From: Atrina japonica
Taxonomy: Eukaryota > Mollusca > Bivalvia > Pterioida > Pinnidae
Direction: 5' to 3'
Assembly: GCA_030159075.1 (NCBI GenBank)
Contig: BROG01000042.1
Span: 1,550,501 to 1,614,500 of the forward strand
Length of the DNA stretch: 64,000 nucleotides
A model generated the notes under the pieces. That model worked only from the letters and a program-made list of their open reading frames with translations. It had not been told where the DNA came from and made no database searches. The position numbers and the translations under genes were made by a program. This document shows positions 24,182 through 33,052 of this stretch, in pieces; the stretch's first letter is position 1; every line of letters begins with the position of its first letter.

Positions 24182-25056
24182 TTAATCGACGACAACCAAC
24201 AATTCCTCTCGGACGAACGTTCTCTGAGGCGCCGGTTCCTTGAGCTGATACAGGTCGATGCCTTGCATTCTGAAATGCCTGTCTATATCGTGTTTGTCGA
24301 CGCTCCAGATGGGATCGGTGGCCCTTCTGCGACCGCCTTCCAATTCGCCCGGTTTGATACAGATATCTTACTTTCGCAAAAGGACTGATGGGTTTTGTTG
24401 CACTTTATCGACAGGTTTTACCTTTTTTGGGTGGGTTGGTCTCTTCGTTGATCGTTTTTACGACTTCTGGTAACCGTTTCTTCTCTGTTTCTGTCTTTGG
24501 TTTTCATCTCTTGATCGTATTGATAGCTAAACAACTGTTCACCTAACGTTCTATTAAATCGTTCGACGATGGCTTGGTCGCGATGAAGGTCGACTCTTCC
24601 CCTTCTTATTCTAACACCGTGTCGGGTCATGAGTTTGGAGACGGCACCCATGAATTTCGCGACCCGGATCGACTTGTAGTAATTTTGGAAACGATAAATG
24701 CCTTTTGTAAATTTTTTCTAAAGCGTCGGCTACTTCTTCACTATTTTTTAGTTCTCAAAGGTTCTGCTTCTTTGTATCTAGTACCAACGTCGACTAACGT
24801 TAATGCGTATTTATACGTTTTCCCACCCACCTTATCGTGTGGTAAAAACAATAGATCCGCTTGATGAACGTCATTTTTTTTCCACACGTTCGAATTTAGG
24901 TCTCACGATTTTCTTCGGGGCGGGTAAATAAATTTGCCACACGTCTTGTTTTTTCAGGAAATCAAACGCCTCCTTTTCGCTGACTTTAGCCGCTTTGGCT
25001 AATTTACCGATTGCAGTTTTTCCTTTCCAATAATGTTTATTATAAATTTCTTCCAT
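24182..25056 (-). pseudogene. INT: Polinton integrase (retroviral-type DD35E)
   Basis: Integrases of this family join the element ends to target DNA and create the 6-bp duplication. The gene starts at 25056 with an N-terminal helical region (EEIYNKHYWKGKTAIGKL). The catalytic residues are Asp in QADLLFL (24857-24855), Asp in QVDPGRE (24670-24668) and Glu in IVERFNR (24564-24562). The second Asp and the Glu are 106 bases apart; removing one base from the GAAA run near 24657 gives exactly 35 residues, the DD35E spacing. A C-terminal segment with YLYKPGELEGGRRRATDPIW follows (about 24400-24330). Frameshifts lie in the A8 run at about 24880, near 24657, and between 24480 and 24420. Confidence 0.9.
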
Positions 25057-25062
25057 TTTATT

Positions 25063-25471
25063 TTATGTGACGTATTTTTTAACTCCGTAGAATACTAATC
25101 CGGTTCCAATGATCACGAATAAAATTTTCTCTATCTTTTTGTTTTTCTGAAGGTTGATAAAAAATCGCTTAATTTTGGTTCCGGGGATATTTCATCTTCA
25201 CCCATAATTCGTGAGTATAAAGACATGGCAGAATCTACTTCTTTATAAGTATATAATGCGTGTCCTTCTTTTTTTCAGTCTCTCGTTTAAAAAATCTCTA
25301 ATCTTTTTGTACGCTCGTGATTCCATTGATCTCTGGCTCTTTACTTATTAATTTTTCCATCGCCTCGTCATGTCTTTTTTGTTCTTCGTGATCTGAAAAT
25401 AAAAATTGTGATCCCGAAAATGCTAAGGCGTTAACTAATGCACCTCCGATTATCATTGCTATAGTTGCCAT
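25063..25471 (-). pseudogene. Conserved Polinton protein with N- and C-terminal hydrophobic segments
   Basis: The start codon follows tctatttaaa. The first residues (MATIAMIIGGALVNALAFSG) form a hydrophobic segment; a charged middle follows, then SAMSLYSRIMG, a PEPKLSDFL motif, and a C-terminal hydrophobic helix (ILFVIIGTGLVFYGV) ending at 25063. Proteins with this N-terminus occur widely in invertebrate Polintons, but I know of no demonstrated function; a virion or membrane role is inference. At least three one-base shifts split the frame near 25290, 25250 and 25150. The gap to the integrase start is 6 bases, so the two are probably co-transcribed. Confidence 0.72.
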
Positions 25472-25493
25472 TTTAAATAGAAACGCATTTATT

Positions 25494-25718
25494 TTATTTC
25501 TTGATATCCGCGGGAATGATTCCTCTTTTAACTAACATGTCCTTGGTATAATTAGCCAAAGCAAATTCTACTAAAAGCATTCCAAAATCTTTAGGATCGA
25601 ATTCCATTTTTGGAGTCGATAATTTAAAGAATTTCTTAGAAAGTTGTGCATATCCTATCGCAATTCCTGTATTAACGGCGGCATGATAGACAGTATTGAC
25701 TAATTCTTTTTCACTCAT
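25494..25718 (-). CDS. Small conserved Polinton protein, 74 aa
   Basis: This is an intact frame. Its start is immediately preceded by cttattaaaaaag, the A-rich leader also seen at 27346, 28484 and 30694. The protein has an acidic N-terminus, a central Tyr/Lys-rich stretch and a C-terminus TKDMLVKRGIIPADIKK. I recognise the family only as an unnamed small Polinton protein. A hydrophobic patch (LLVEFALANY) is too short for a confident membrane helix. Confidence 0.7.
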   Translation of the reverse strand: MSEKELVNTVYHAAVNTGIAIGYAQLSKKFFKLSTPKMEFDPKDFGMLLVEFALANYTKDMLVKRGIIPADIKK

Positions 25719-25743
25719 CTTTTTTAATAAGAAATAAAATTAT

Positions 25744-26067
25744 TTATAACATTTCGTGGGGATTGGGTTTTGGTGGTGAAATAACTTTGGGTTTTGGTGG
25801 TGGTGTTTCTGTTTTTTTTATATATATCAGCAATCCAATAATTGTGAATCCGCCTGCTATCCATTTCCAACTATCATTGCTATTATCATTGCTATTCTGG
25901 CTATTATCATTGCTATTCTGGCTATTAGCATTGCTATTCTGGCTATTATCATTGCTATTCTGGCTATTAGCATTGCTATTCCACCGTCGTTGAGCACCCT
26001 TCCTCCCCGCTTCCTGTCGTTTCGGGTTCTTTTGCTTCTCCTTTATTAATTCCTCTGGAGTCATCAT
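25744..26067 (-). CDS. 107-aa protein: basic head, Asn/Ser heptad repeats, TM helix, Pro-rich tail
   Basis: The basic N-terminus (KNPKRQEAGRKGAQRRW, residues 13-29) is followed by four or five seven-residue repeats of the N[AD]NSQNS type (residues 30-66). These are encoded by a 21-bp tandem repeat (complement of ctattatcattgctattctgg). One predicted membrane helix (WIAGGFTIIGLLIYI, residues 69-83) and a proline-rich tail (PPPKPKVISPPKPNP) follow. The low-complexity linker should vary in length among copies. Function is unknown. The start overlaps the 3' end of the upstream gene. Confidence 0.7.
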   Translation of the reverse strand: MMTPEELIKEKQKNPKRQEAGRKGAQRRWNSNANSQNSNDNSQNSNANSQNSNDNSQNSNDNSNDSWKWIAGGFTIIGLLIYIKKTETPPPKPKVISPPKPNPHEML

Positions 26068-26518
26068 GTTTTTCTATAGAGTCAGATTTTTTAAATCCTA
26101 TAACGTGGCGACTAGAAATAGTGGCTATGCTTAACGGAGCTAAATAAGCTCCGTATTGATAATATAAATTACAACACATTTCTCCTATAGCATTATCTAT
26201 GAAAGGATCCTCGTTTAATTCCCTCTATTAATTTAGGCTCATCTTTGAGATCAAAAAATTGTTTAAGTCCTTGAGAATATAGATAGATGAGAGAATTTCC
26301 TATAGATTTAGTCATACGCATGCCGAGTCTAGAGTTTAATAAACGATTTAGATTTTCTACTTCTTTCTCTTTCATCTTTTCTAAATCGGAAGGGGTGATT
26401 CTTTTTCCCCAAAAAATGGACAGATCTTCCCGCTCCTATTATAGCAGATAATCTATCTTTGGCTGATATGTCAGTGACATAATGGCATATTTTTCATTAA
26501 TATTTCTTCATCGTTCAT
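25976..26518 (-). pseudogene. Conserved Polinton protein, frameshifted
   Basis: From ATG at 26518 (MNDEEILMKN) the sequence passes through three frames. The main blocks are DLEKMKEKEVENLNRLLNSR and MTKSIGNSLIYLYSQG (26375-26193). After a shift near 26190 there is CCNLYYQYGAYLAPLSI (26179-26110). Breaks lie near 26475, 26410 and 26190. The order of blocks matches an unnamed gene common in Polintons, and the last frame runs into the start of the 107-aa gene (ATG at 26067). The hydrophobic YLAPLSIATI stretch could contact membrane or capsid; this is speculation. Confidence 0.65.
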
Positions 26519-26523
26519 GTTTT

Positions 26524-26676
26524 TTATAAAGAACGCAAAAGTTTTCTTATAACTCTTTCCGTTCTGTTATAACGTTCCAATCTCAAAATATATAAAATTG
26601 CGAATAATACGAGCAAAATCCATAAAATTATGAATCCCAATAAAACGAAAATAATTATTTCAGTGAAACGTTTCAT
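26524..26676 (-). CDS. 50-aa single-pass membrane protein
   Basis: This small frame starts at 26676 after aaagtaataaaaa and ends 5 bases before the next gene's ATG (26518). Residues 6-32 are almost purely hydrophobic (EIIIFVLLGFIILWILL and following). A basic tail (RLERYNRTERVIRKLLRSL) follows. That makes a plausible type I or III anchor with a positive cytoplasmic tail. Its fit between two neighbours and the shared A-rich leader support a real gene. Function is unknown. Confidence 0.65.
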   Translation of the reverse strand: MKRFTEIIIFVLLGFIILWILLVLFAILYILRLERYNRTERVIRKLLRSL

Positions 26677-26785
26677 TTTTTATTACTTTACAAAGATATT
26701 TAAAAAACTTTTTCTATAGAAAGAAATGACATTGAGTTTACAAAATCTTTGCGTCCATAAAATATTATTTTTTAATATTCTATTT

Positions 26786-27346
26786 TTAGCGAGATGTTGA
26801 TTTGTTTACGAGGTCTTGTAGTTGTTTGCGTAAATTCTCCACTTCTTCCGATGAATCTTTTTTTAAATTTTCTTTAGAATATATTTTTTCTTTCATCTCG
26901 CGGTATTTAGTTAATTCGTGTGATACTATAGCAAATTCTTCTTCGGATATTTTCCCATCTTCTAATGCACGACTCACTAGATCTGAAATAGAATTGAGTT
27001 TACTTTCCGCTAGTTTAACTATTCTCGAGTGTTTTTCAGATTTTTTAAATAATATTTTTCTTATTCCTTTCATGGTTAAACCCGCAGAACCTACAATTAA
27101 TGCCATAATTTGAAGAGGTAATCCTGCTATGGGAACTAAAAATCCTACCCCCACCACGACGATGCTTCCAGTAATTAAAGTTCCATCAACACCTTCGGCA
27201 GTATTCATGACTCTATTATATTTTTTTCTAATACTTTTACGTGTTTCTATCTCTCTACGAAACGTCTGTTCTATTTCGCTAATTCTTTTTAAGCGATATT
27301 GTTGAGAATCCTCATTTAGCGAAGGATATAATTCGTTTTTACTCAT
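26786..27346 (-). CDS. Conserved Polinton membrane protein with coiled-coil flanks, 186 aa
   Basis: I chose the start MSKNELYPSL (27346) because it follows tttatttaaaaaag; an upstream ATG at 27364 lies inside that leader. Residues 15-50 are charged and helical. Residues 57-93 are a glycine-rich hydrophobic pair of helices (GVGFLVPIAGLP, IMALIVGSAGL). The C-terminal half is a long charged helix with KLAESKLNSISDLVSRAL and a likely coiled coil near residues 150-180. This is a widespread unnamed Polinton family; a membrane-active or virion role is inference. The frame is intact. Confidence 0.75.
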   Translation of the reverse strand: MSKNELYPSLNEDSQQYRLKRISEIEQTFRREIETRKSIRKKYNRVMNTAEGVDGTLITGSIVVVGVGFLVPIAGLPLQIMALIVGSAGLTMKGIRKILFKKSEKHSRIVKLAESKLNSISDLVSRALEDGKISEEEFAIVSHELTKYREMKEKIYSKENLKKDSSEEVENLRKQLQDLVNKSTSR

Positions 27347-27378
27347 CTTTTTTAAATAAAACAAAATTATTTATAAGT

Positions 27379-27771
27379 TTAATACCACGACGAGACTCCG
27401 TTTATCGTTCCGGCTTTTGATCCTTTATTTACACCAAAATTTAAAATATCTCCAGATTTCACGGGTAGCGGTGGATTTAGCGTGACTATTTTCCCAGTTT
27501 TTGTTTGATAGGTCTTGTGTTCTACGTCATTCACGATTAGAGTCACGCTCAATTCTCCCAAAAATCCAATACGAAGTATGTGTCCGTCGAATAACATCGT
27601 CATTCCCAAAGAAGGCTTGATTTTTCCGTTTTTATTTATATCAAATTGGAACATATTCATGATGCGACGATTTTTAGTCAATTCGTTGACTTCCACTTTG
27701 ATGTTTTCTAAGAGTTCCGCTGCCAATTCTTCTCTTTCCAAATCTTCATAATAAAATCCCGACATAGACAT
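27379..27771 (-). CDS. 130-aa beta-rich Polinton protein of unknown function
   Basis: The frame is intact, beginning MSMSGFYYEDLEREELAAEL after attaataaaaaaa. The N-terminal 45 residues are helical and acidic. The rest alternates short hydrophobic strands with Gly/Asn turns (GHILRIGFLGELSVTLIV), suggesting a small beta barrel or sandwich. Position next to the minor capsid gene makes a structural virion role plausible, but that is context only. Confidence 0.6.
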   Translation of the reverse strand: MSMSGFYYEDLEREELAAELLENIKVEVNELTKNRRIMNMFQFDINKNGKIKPSLGMTMLFDGHILRIGFLGELSVTLIVNDVEHKTYQTKTGKIVTLNPPLPVKSGDILNFGVNKGSKAGTINGVSSWY

Positions 27772-27784
27772 TTTTTTATTAATA

Positions 27785-28447
27785 TCAGATTTTCTTAAAC
27801 TCTAATAGAACGTGAATAGGATATCCATGATTATCGATTATATTACCATCTTCGTCTTTTAAATCTATCTTTAATTCCGTGATGAGATCTCGTCTCAGTT
27901 TTAAAAACATGGGACGTTCGATGTCTTTTTCGTACAATTCCGAAAATTTTACCGTTGGACACGATAGAGAAAGGGCTACATCGTTAGAACTTCCGTCTTT
28001 AAAAGTATCTCCTTCGGCAAGTACGTTTAAATGAATATTGATAAGTTCCACCGGTTGCAGGTTGATGCTATTGCTCATGTAGATGGATCCGACAAGAAGC
28101 ACATTCTGACCGATACCAAGAATCTTGCGAAGTTCCGGTGAAATTTCCACCCTCGTATCACTACCATCAATTCTTAATCTCATGGTGGTCTTGTCCAAGA
28201 ACACCTTCTCGAAGAATCTCGCGAGAATTCGTCGTATGTCGGTAAATGTATATGACCCTGCGTGCACGACTTGGACTTTCGGTTTTTCGCTACGTCTGTA
28301 AATTTTTATTTCAACGTCTTTCTTTATGTTGTGCAGACCGTTCCAGAAACGAAGGGACTTGACGCCCACGCACCACTCACCGTTCGTGTTATCTATATAT
28401 CGTGATAGTTTTACGGGTTTTCCTATTTCAGTAACTAGATGAAACAT
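27785..28447 (-). CDS. Probable penton/minor capsid protein, 220 aa
   Basis: The frame is intact and starts 36 bases from a divergent gene. The N-terminal strands carry WCVGVKSLRFWNGL. A middle domain follows, and the C-terminal block (RPMFLKLRRDLITELKIDL ... VLLEFKKI) matches the order of features in Polinton minor capsid proteins, which adopt a single jelly roll and form pentons at capsid vertices. Size agrees with the family. The assignment rests on motif order and gene content, not on a search. Confidence 0.7.
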   Translation of the reverse strand: MFHLVTEIGKPVKLSRYIDNTNGEWCVGVKSLRFWNGLHNIKKDVEIKIYRRSEKPKVQVVHAGSYTFTDIRRILARFFEKVFLDKTTMRLRIDGSDTRVEISPELRKILGIGQNVLLVGSIYMSNSINLQPVELINIHLNVLAEGDTFKDGSSNDVALSLSCPTVKFSELYEKDIERPMFLKLRRDLITELKIDLKDEDGNIIDNHGYPIHVLLEFKKI

Positions 28448-28483
28448 GTTATTTTTATAACTATTTTATTTTTTAAATAAAAG
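28448..28483. promoter_or_regulatory. 36-bp divergent promoter region
   Basis: The whole space between the start codons of two outward-facing genes is AT-only except for two Cs and one G (ttatttttataactatttta, then ttttttaaataaaag). Transcription signals of both genes must overlap here or lie inside the coding regions. Confidence 0.5.
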
Positions 28484-29525
28484 ATGAATGTTTACGAATA
28501 CCGGAGGGATTTGGATTTGTCGTCTTTCGACATTTACGTTAATACGACTAAAAAGTTTCACGCGTCGTTTGAGAATATTTTCGTCAAGTATAATAACCCA
28601 GACATCTTCGAAGATGGTACTCCTAAATATTATGCCATGTTGAAGCGGTGGTACCAACATTCCATAGAAGGATTCTGGCAGAACCAGTTAAATTTTGCAG
28701 TGTGGTGTGCTACAACTGGATGCGGTGTAACTTTAGAAATGGGTAAAGACAAATTATCAAAATCATTCTTTAAATTTCACATTAACTATCAAATCAGAAG
28801 GATTTTAAAGGAAATATCAGTCCCATTGCCTAGTGATTCTGATTTCAACCATTACACAAACACTGTAGATATTTCAGCATATGAAAGAATTTGTCGTGAA
28901 TTTGGTGTGTCTGTTAATACAGATTGGAAAATCAAGGGAACTATTTTTGGAAAGTATAATACAAAATGGTCCACGTTCATCATGAATCGCTCAGAGGGAT
29001 TCACACTTCCGGGTTTAGCTAGATTAGACGCATCCATTCGTGTTTTTGCTTGGGCAATTTTAGGTGCTCAAGGTCAAACTAGATCCTCAATTGTGGACGG
29101 TGGTGCTACTTCATTAGATGCGCAAAAACAGTTTTTAGTTAATGTTGAAGATGCAATTAATAGACCTCTAGATTTACCCGCCGATATTTCGCGTTAACGA
29201 AAATTGTCTAAGATATGCAAATTCCAAACTCGACTTTGTCATTCATCCGGGCTTTATATGCTAGCAAGCAATATGGAGCTAAAAAATAGATAAAAATATA
29301 GTTAATTATAATAACGAAATATTAATCGCACCAGAAAATACAAACCCAGGAACAAATATCAACCTTAATGCAAAAACATTCACTCCTAAACAGATTAAAC
29401 CATTATCTCTTAAACAGATCAAACCGTCATCTCCTAAACAACTGCAAGACGCTCACGAAAGTCAAAAGACTGCTATTTTTGCTCTATCATTATTTTCTTT
29501 TCTTCTCTTTGTCGAGCTTAGTTAA
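28484..29525 (+). pseudogene. Conserved Polinton protein, frame broken near its 3' end
   Basis: The main frame (28484-29197, 237 codons) begins after ttttttaaataaaag. It contains a Trp/Tyr-rich block (PKYYAMLKRWYQHSIEGFW), CATTGCGV, a RICREFG block and a C-terminal SLDAQKQFLVNVEDAIN block typical of a large, unnamed Polinton family. After the stop at 29197 several shifts follow. A last plus frame (about 29300-29525) carries APENTNPGTNINLN, a TPKQIKP repeat and a hydrophobic tail (AIFALSLFSFLLFVEL). That tail overlaps the 3' end of the minus-strand gene by 36 bases. The hydrophobic end suggests membrane or virion association. Function is unknown. Confidence 0.7.
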
Positions 29526-30648
29526 CAACCAACTAACAACAATCATACCCAACACCCACAAATGTTCTCCCAGCCACATTGCCGTTTTTCCGAGTGTAGA
29601 CAAGATCCAGGAAACAATGGCACCTAAAATTCCTGGTAAAGCTTCTCCAAATTTAGTCGCTAATCTCGCGAGTAATTTCCCAACTGCGTCTAATTGTTTT
29701 TTGAGCCATTCTTGTATTCCTCCTTTTGAAGGGGGTGTTGGTGGAGGAGAAGGTACTACCGTTGTCGTTCCCGGAAGTAATAATTCCACTAAGAAGCCCA
29801 CGGTCATACCTATTGCGGTTAAAATACTAAAAATAGTGATTCCCTGTTCTCTAAATAAATTCGCGATTCTTTCTCTCAAAGAAATATTCTCATCTAACAA
29901 TCCCATTATCGTTTCTTTAATAGTAGTGAGTTGAGATTTTAGCTGTCCTTTGAGAATGTTGATACTCTCAGCTCTTCCTGAATGCGTAATGAACCGCGAA
30001 TAGTTTCTTAAACTCTTATCTAACCCCAACAATTCTCTCATGGGTAATAATTTCCTCAGCATCTTCTTTAATTATTTCCTCACGGAATTCTTGCATACTA
30101 ATCAATACATTATCTACACCACCTCTGTTTGTTTTTACTCGCGTTTCGTCAAAAACCTCCATTTCCATATTTTCTGCAACCTCGTTAACATCACGTATTA
30201 CAATCCTTGCCTTTTTTATACCAGGAAGTTGTTCGTATAGACCCAAGTCTCTATTGAGTATTCACCCTCTGTTTCAAACGTTACGCCTTGAGAAAATTCT
30301 TGGTATCTTTGTCATAATTTAATAAAATCTCTTTACCACCCCAAATTTGCATATAAATTACCCTTTCATCAGATTTAAAATCTACGTTTTCATTAGGTTC
30401 GACCCCCTTTTGGCCCTTTTCCATCGGTCCACGAGTTCATCGGTTCTCAAACGTTCTCTTTGGTCTCCCTGAGGAACAATAGGTGGAGATGGTCCAAACC
30501 AGTTAAGATCTTCGTCCTTGAAAGACGTATTCCTATCATCGTACGTCGTATCACCCTCGTTGTTGATAAATGATGTCTCTTGATCATCATCATTTGTCAT
30601 ATCATCATTGTTAAACTTTAGATCATCTAATTCATGAGGTTCTGCCAT
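29490..30648 (-). pseudogene. Conserved Polinton multi-TM protein with acidic head, frameshifted
   Basis: The gene starts at 30648 with an acidic, Asp-rich region (to about 30480) that includes LNWFGPSPPIVP, then a basic segment (RWKRAKRG). Further frames supply ERVIYMQIWGGKEILLNYD, then a charged helix block (30246-30030), then MRELLGLDKSLRNYSR. The intact C-terminal half (30020-29490) has LRERIANLFREQGITIFSI, a membrane helix, a Pro-rich linker (VPSPPPTPPSKGG), an amphipathic basic helix and a last membrane helix (WLGEHLWVLGMIVVSWLL). At least three one-base shifts occur (near 30400-30380, 30300-30250 and 30045). The family is conserved in Polintons; a membrane role in the virion is inferred. 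Confidence 0.75.
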
Positions 30649-30693
30649 TTTTAAAACGCTTTAAATTTTTTTAATAATACATAATAAAAAAAG
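30649..30693. promoter_or_regulatory. 45-bp divergent promoter region
   Basis: This AT-rich spacer separates the minus-strand membrane gene and the plus-strand major capsid gene. On the plus side it ends aatacataataaaaaaag before ATG; on the minus side it ends gcgttttaaaa before ATG. It is the second outward-facing pair in the element with a very short shared spacer. Confidence 0.5.
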
Positions 30694-31998
30694 ATGATGA
30701 ATTACGGAAGCATTCTAAATCCCGATAGGAAATTACGTACTCCATTCGGTGTAAAAGGTATTAGACAAACAGTTACAGTTTCTCATAATCCTTCTAATAT
30801 TGAAGAAAACCAAACGTTGACGGTTCGCTTTCCAAATTTAAGCGATAATGATGTCATCGTTCCAAGAAGTGCGAGATTATGCTTTGATATGGAAGTCGCT
30901 GTTGAAGGTGGTGATCTCACTAAAACAGGTGTTTATAATAATCTGGGGCGTAACATAGTTAAAAAAATAGAGGTAAAGATTTCGGGACACACCGTTCAAA
31001 CAATTGACGATGCCGATAAATTCTTTATCTATAATGATCTTTGGAAAATAGAACGACGTAATATGGTCTATCAGGGAATACAGACTAACGATCTAAATAT
31101 AGTAAGAGCAAAACCCTCCACCAACAAAATACCTCTAGACACATACGAATACTACGAAATTGTTGCAGCATTCAGGAATCGTTTTTACATTCCCTTAGAT
31201 TTCGAAATCTTGGAGACGAGTGAACCATTTTATCAAGCAGGATTACAAGATAGATTGGAATACATGCTAACATTTAATGATGCCAAACATGTCGTCTTGA
31301 CAGATCCCAGCGATGCTGATAAAAGCGATAAGTTATAAAGGCCACCAACATCGCTTTGGAATTCGAAAAAATTACCGACGCCACTCTAGCACGTAGTATC
31401 AAAACAAAGATATAATGGGGATCATGCTTATTACTTCAATCAAATATTAAAGATATCGCAAAACAACTATGAGTAAATCAGATAGTATTCTCAATTATCA
31501 AATTAACACCCCCGCAAGATCTCTCTCAGGTATTCTGTTTCTATTCAAAGATATTTCTAAAAACAATCCTGAAAAATTTTATAATCCTAGAATCACCAAA
31601 GTAGAAACAACTATTGAGGGACAACCAAACCAACTCTTCTCTGCTGGAATGAGGCCATATCACCATTTTGAAGAAATTAAAAAGTTTTTTTCAGCTTCTC
31701 TAAATCGCGAAAATGTTACAGAATTAATTGCCAAAGAACTAATATTAAGCGAAATAACTCTAGGAAAATATCTCAAAGATCATTACGCTCTCTGTGTTAG
31801 ATTTAAGAACTAACTACACCAGAAAATCATCTACACGGCACGGGACGTAAACTTCAGAACATTAGTGAAGGCGTTTCCGTCAGAATCGAGAGAACTCCAG
31901 AAACTGATACTGATCCCTTGGAATGTTTATATTTTTTGTAGTAAAAGAATGGGCAGATTAACATGTCAGACGGTCGTTTCGCGAGTGTAATATCTTAA
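30694..31998 (+). pseudogene. MCP: Major capsid protein (double jelly roll), frameshifted
   Basis: Major capsid proteins of Polintons form the hexon-like shell. The first frame (30694-31338) holds the N-terminal jelly roll: QTVTVSHNPSNIEENQTLTV, FPNLSDNDVIVPRSARL, NLGRNIVKKIEVKISG and IDDADKFFIYNDLW. After a stop at 31338 and frameshifts near 31410, the frame 31469-31813 carries NYQINTPARSLSGILFLFKD, KFYNPRITKV and the second jelly-roll start. Further shifted pieces end MSDGRFASVIS at 31998. The total is about 435 codons, near the small end of the family. The ATPase follows 24 bases downstream on the same strand. Confidence 0.88.
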
Positions 31999-32022
31999 AT
32001 AAAATTAATTCGTATATAAAAA

Positions 32023-32652
32023 ATGTACATCAAAGAACCTCATTGTGCCATGATCGTAGGTGCGACCGGATGTGGAAAAACGGAATTTATTTTAGATTTA
32101 TTAGAAAACGAATATAAAGATTTCTTCGAACACATTATCATACTTTGTCCTTCCATAGATTTCAACAAAGCATATAAATCTAGAGAATGGATTGGAAATG
32201 ACGTAAGAAATCCTAGAGATAAACGTGTTCTCATCGTTAACCCCATTTCTAAAAACGGAGAAGAAAAAATACAAGAACTTTTGAAATTTTTTTACGAAAA
32301 ATATAAGGGAACATCTACGTTATACATATTAGACGATTGCTCCGCAACGAATCAAATAAAAAAGAAAGCGGATACATTATCCATGTTAGCTTTTTCTGGA
32401 AGACACGCTGAGCAGTCCGTGTGGATATTAACTCAGAGATATAATAGCGCTTCTAAGGATTTTCGCAGTCAAATAAAATGGGTAGCATTATTTTTTACTA
32501 AGGATGAATCAAGCTTTAACGAATGTTTGAAAGAAAACAGTATAGTTCCCAATGAAGAAAATCGAGTCTAAAAATACGAATTATCTCAAATAAAACATTC
32601 TAAATTAATATTACGAACGGAACAACCCACAGGATACATGTTTATTCGATAA
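32023..32652 (+). CDS. ATP: Packaging ATPase (FtsK/HerA, A32-like), one late frameshift
   Basis: ATPases of this family pump DNA into viral capsids. Walker A is GATGCGKT (residues 13-20), Walker B is LYILDD (100-105), and a WILTQRY strand (134-140) with the conserved Gln follows. The frame stops at 32571 after NEENRV. One base away a second frame gives the conserved end KHSKLILRTEQPTGYMF and stops at 32652, so a single indel near 32568 truncates the C-terminus. Length (about 208 codons) fits the family. The start follows cgtatataaaaa. Confidence 0.9.
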
Positions 32653-32674
32653 TTTATATTTATGTAAATATAAA

Positions 32675-33008
32675 TTAGTATTTGCGGGGTCTTCCACATG
32701 TATGAGGTTCTCCTCTATATTTTAAATAATAATAATGGCTTCTTTGTTTTCTATTATCGCAAGAAGGACATTTAGGGTGAATATTATTATAATCGGACAT
32801 CCATAATTTACAAGATTCACATAATAATAAAGGCCGATAATCGCGTTTTTTTCATATAATGATTATGGAAACCACAAAAAATAGAATTCTTTACAGGTTT
32901 ATGAGGACACGGTCCCTTACGGACTTTACCTGTATGAATAGGCATTTGACACAATGTTACCTCTTTAGGTTCCATTCCAATACTACGAAACATTTGTTGA
33001 AGAGACAT
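32675..33008 (-). pseudogene. Zinc-finger protein next to the right inverted repeat
   Basis: From 33008 (after tttatatataaaa) the first frame has CQMPIHTGKVRKGPCPHK and FCGFHNHYMKK. A one-base shift in the A7 run near 32855 leads to a second frame with LCESCKLWMS, KCPSC and HTCGRPRKY, ending at 32675. In total it has about 108 codons and two or three Cys/His pairs that could bind zinc. A small zinc-ribbon regulator or DNA-binding protein is likely. It is transcribed inward from the right end, mirroring the polymerase at the left end. Confidence 0.6.
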
Positions 33009-33019
33009 TTTTATATATA

Positions 33020-33052
33020 AAAAATAATTTCTTTAAGTGATTTTTCAAATTT
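33020..33052 (-). repeat. Extra copy of the inner inverted-repeat segment
   Basis: The segment aataatttctttaagtgatt and on (33021-33050) is repeated directly at 33063-33096. It adds a second copy of the terminal-repeat edge before the zinc-finger gene start; the left end has only one. Confidence 0.75.

Noticed and set aside
24258..24473. Plus-strand frame opposite the integrase
   Set aside because: It is a shadow of the minus-strand integrase C-terminus.
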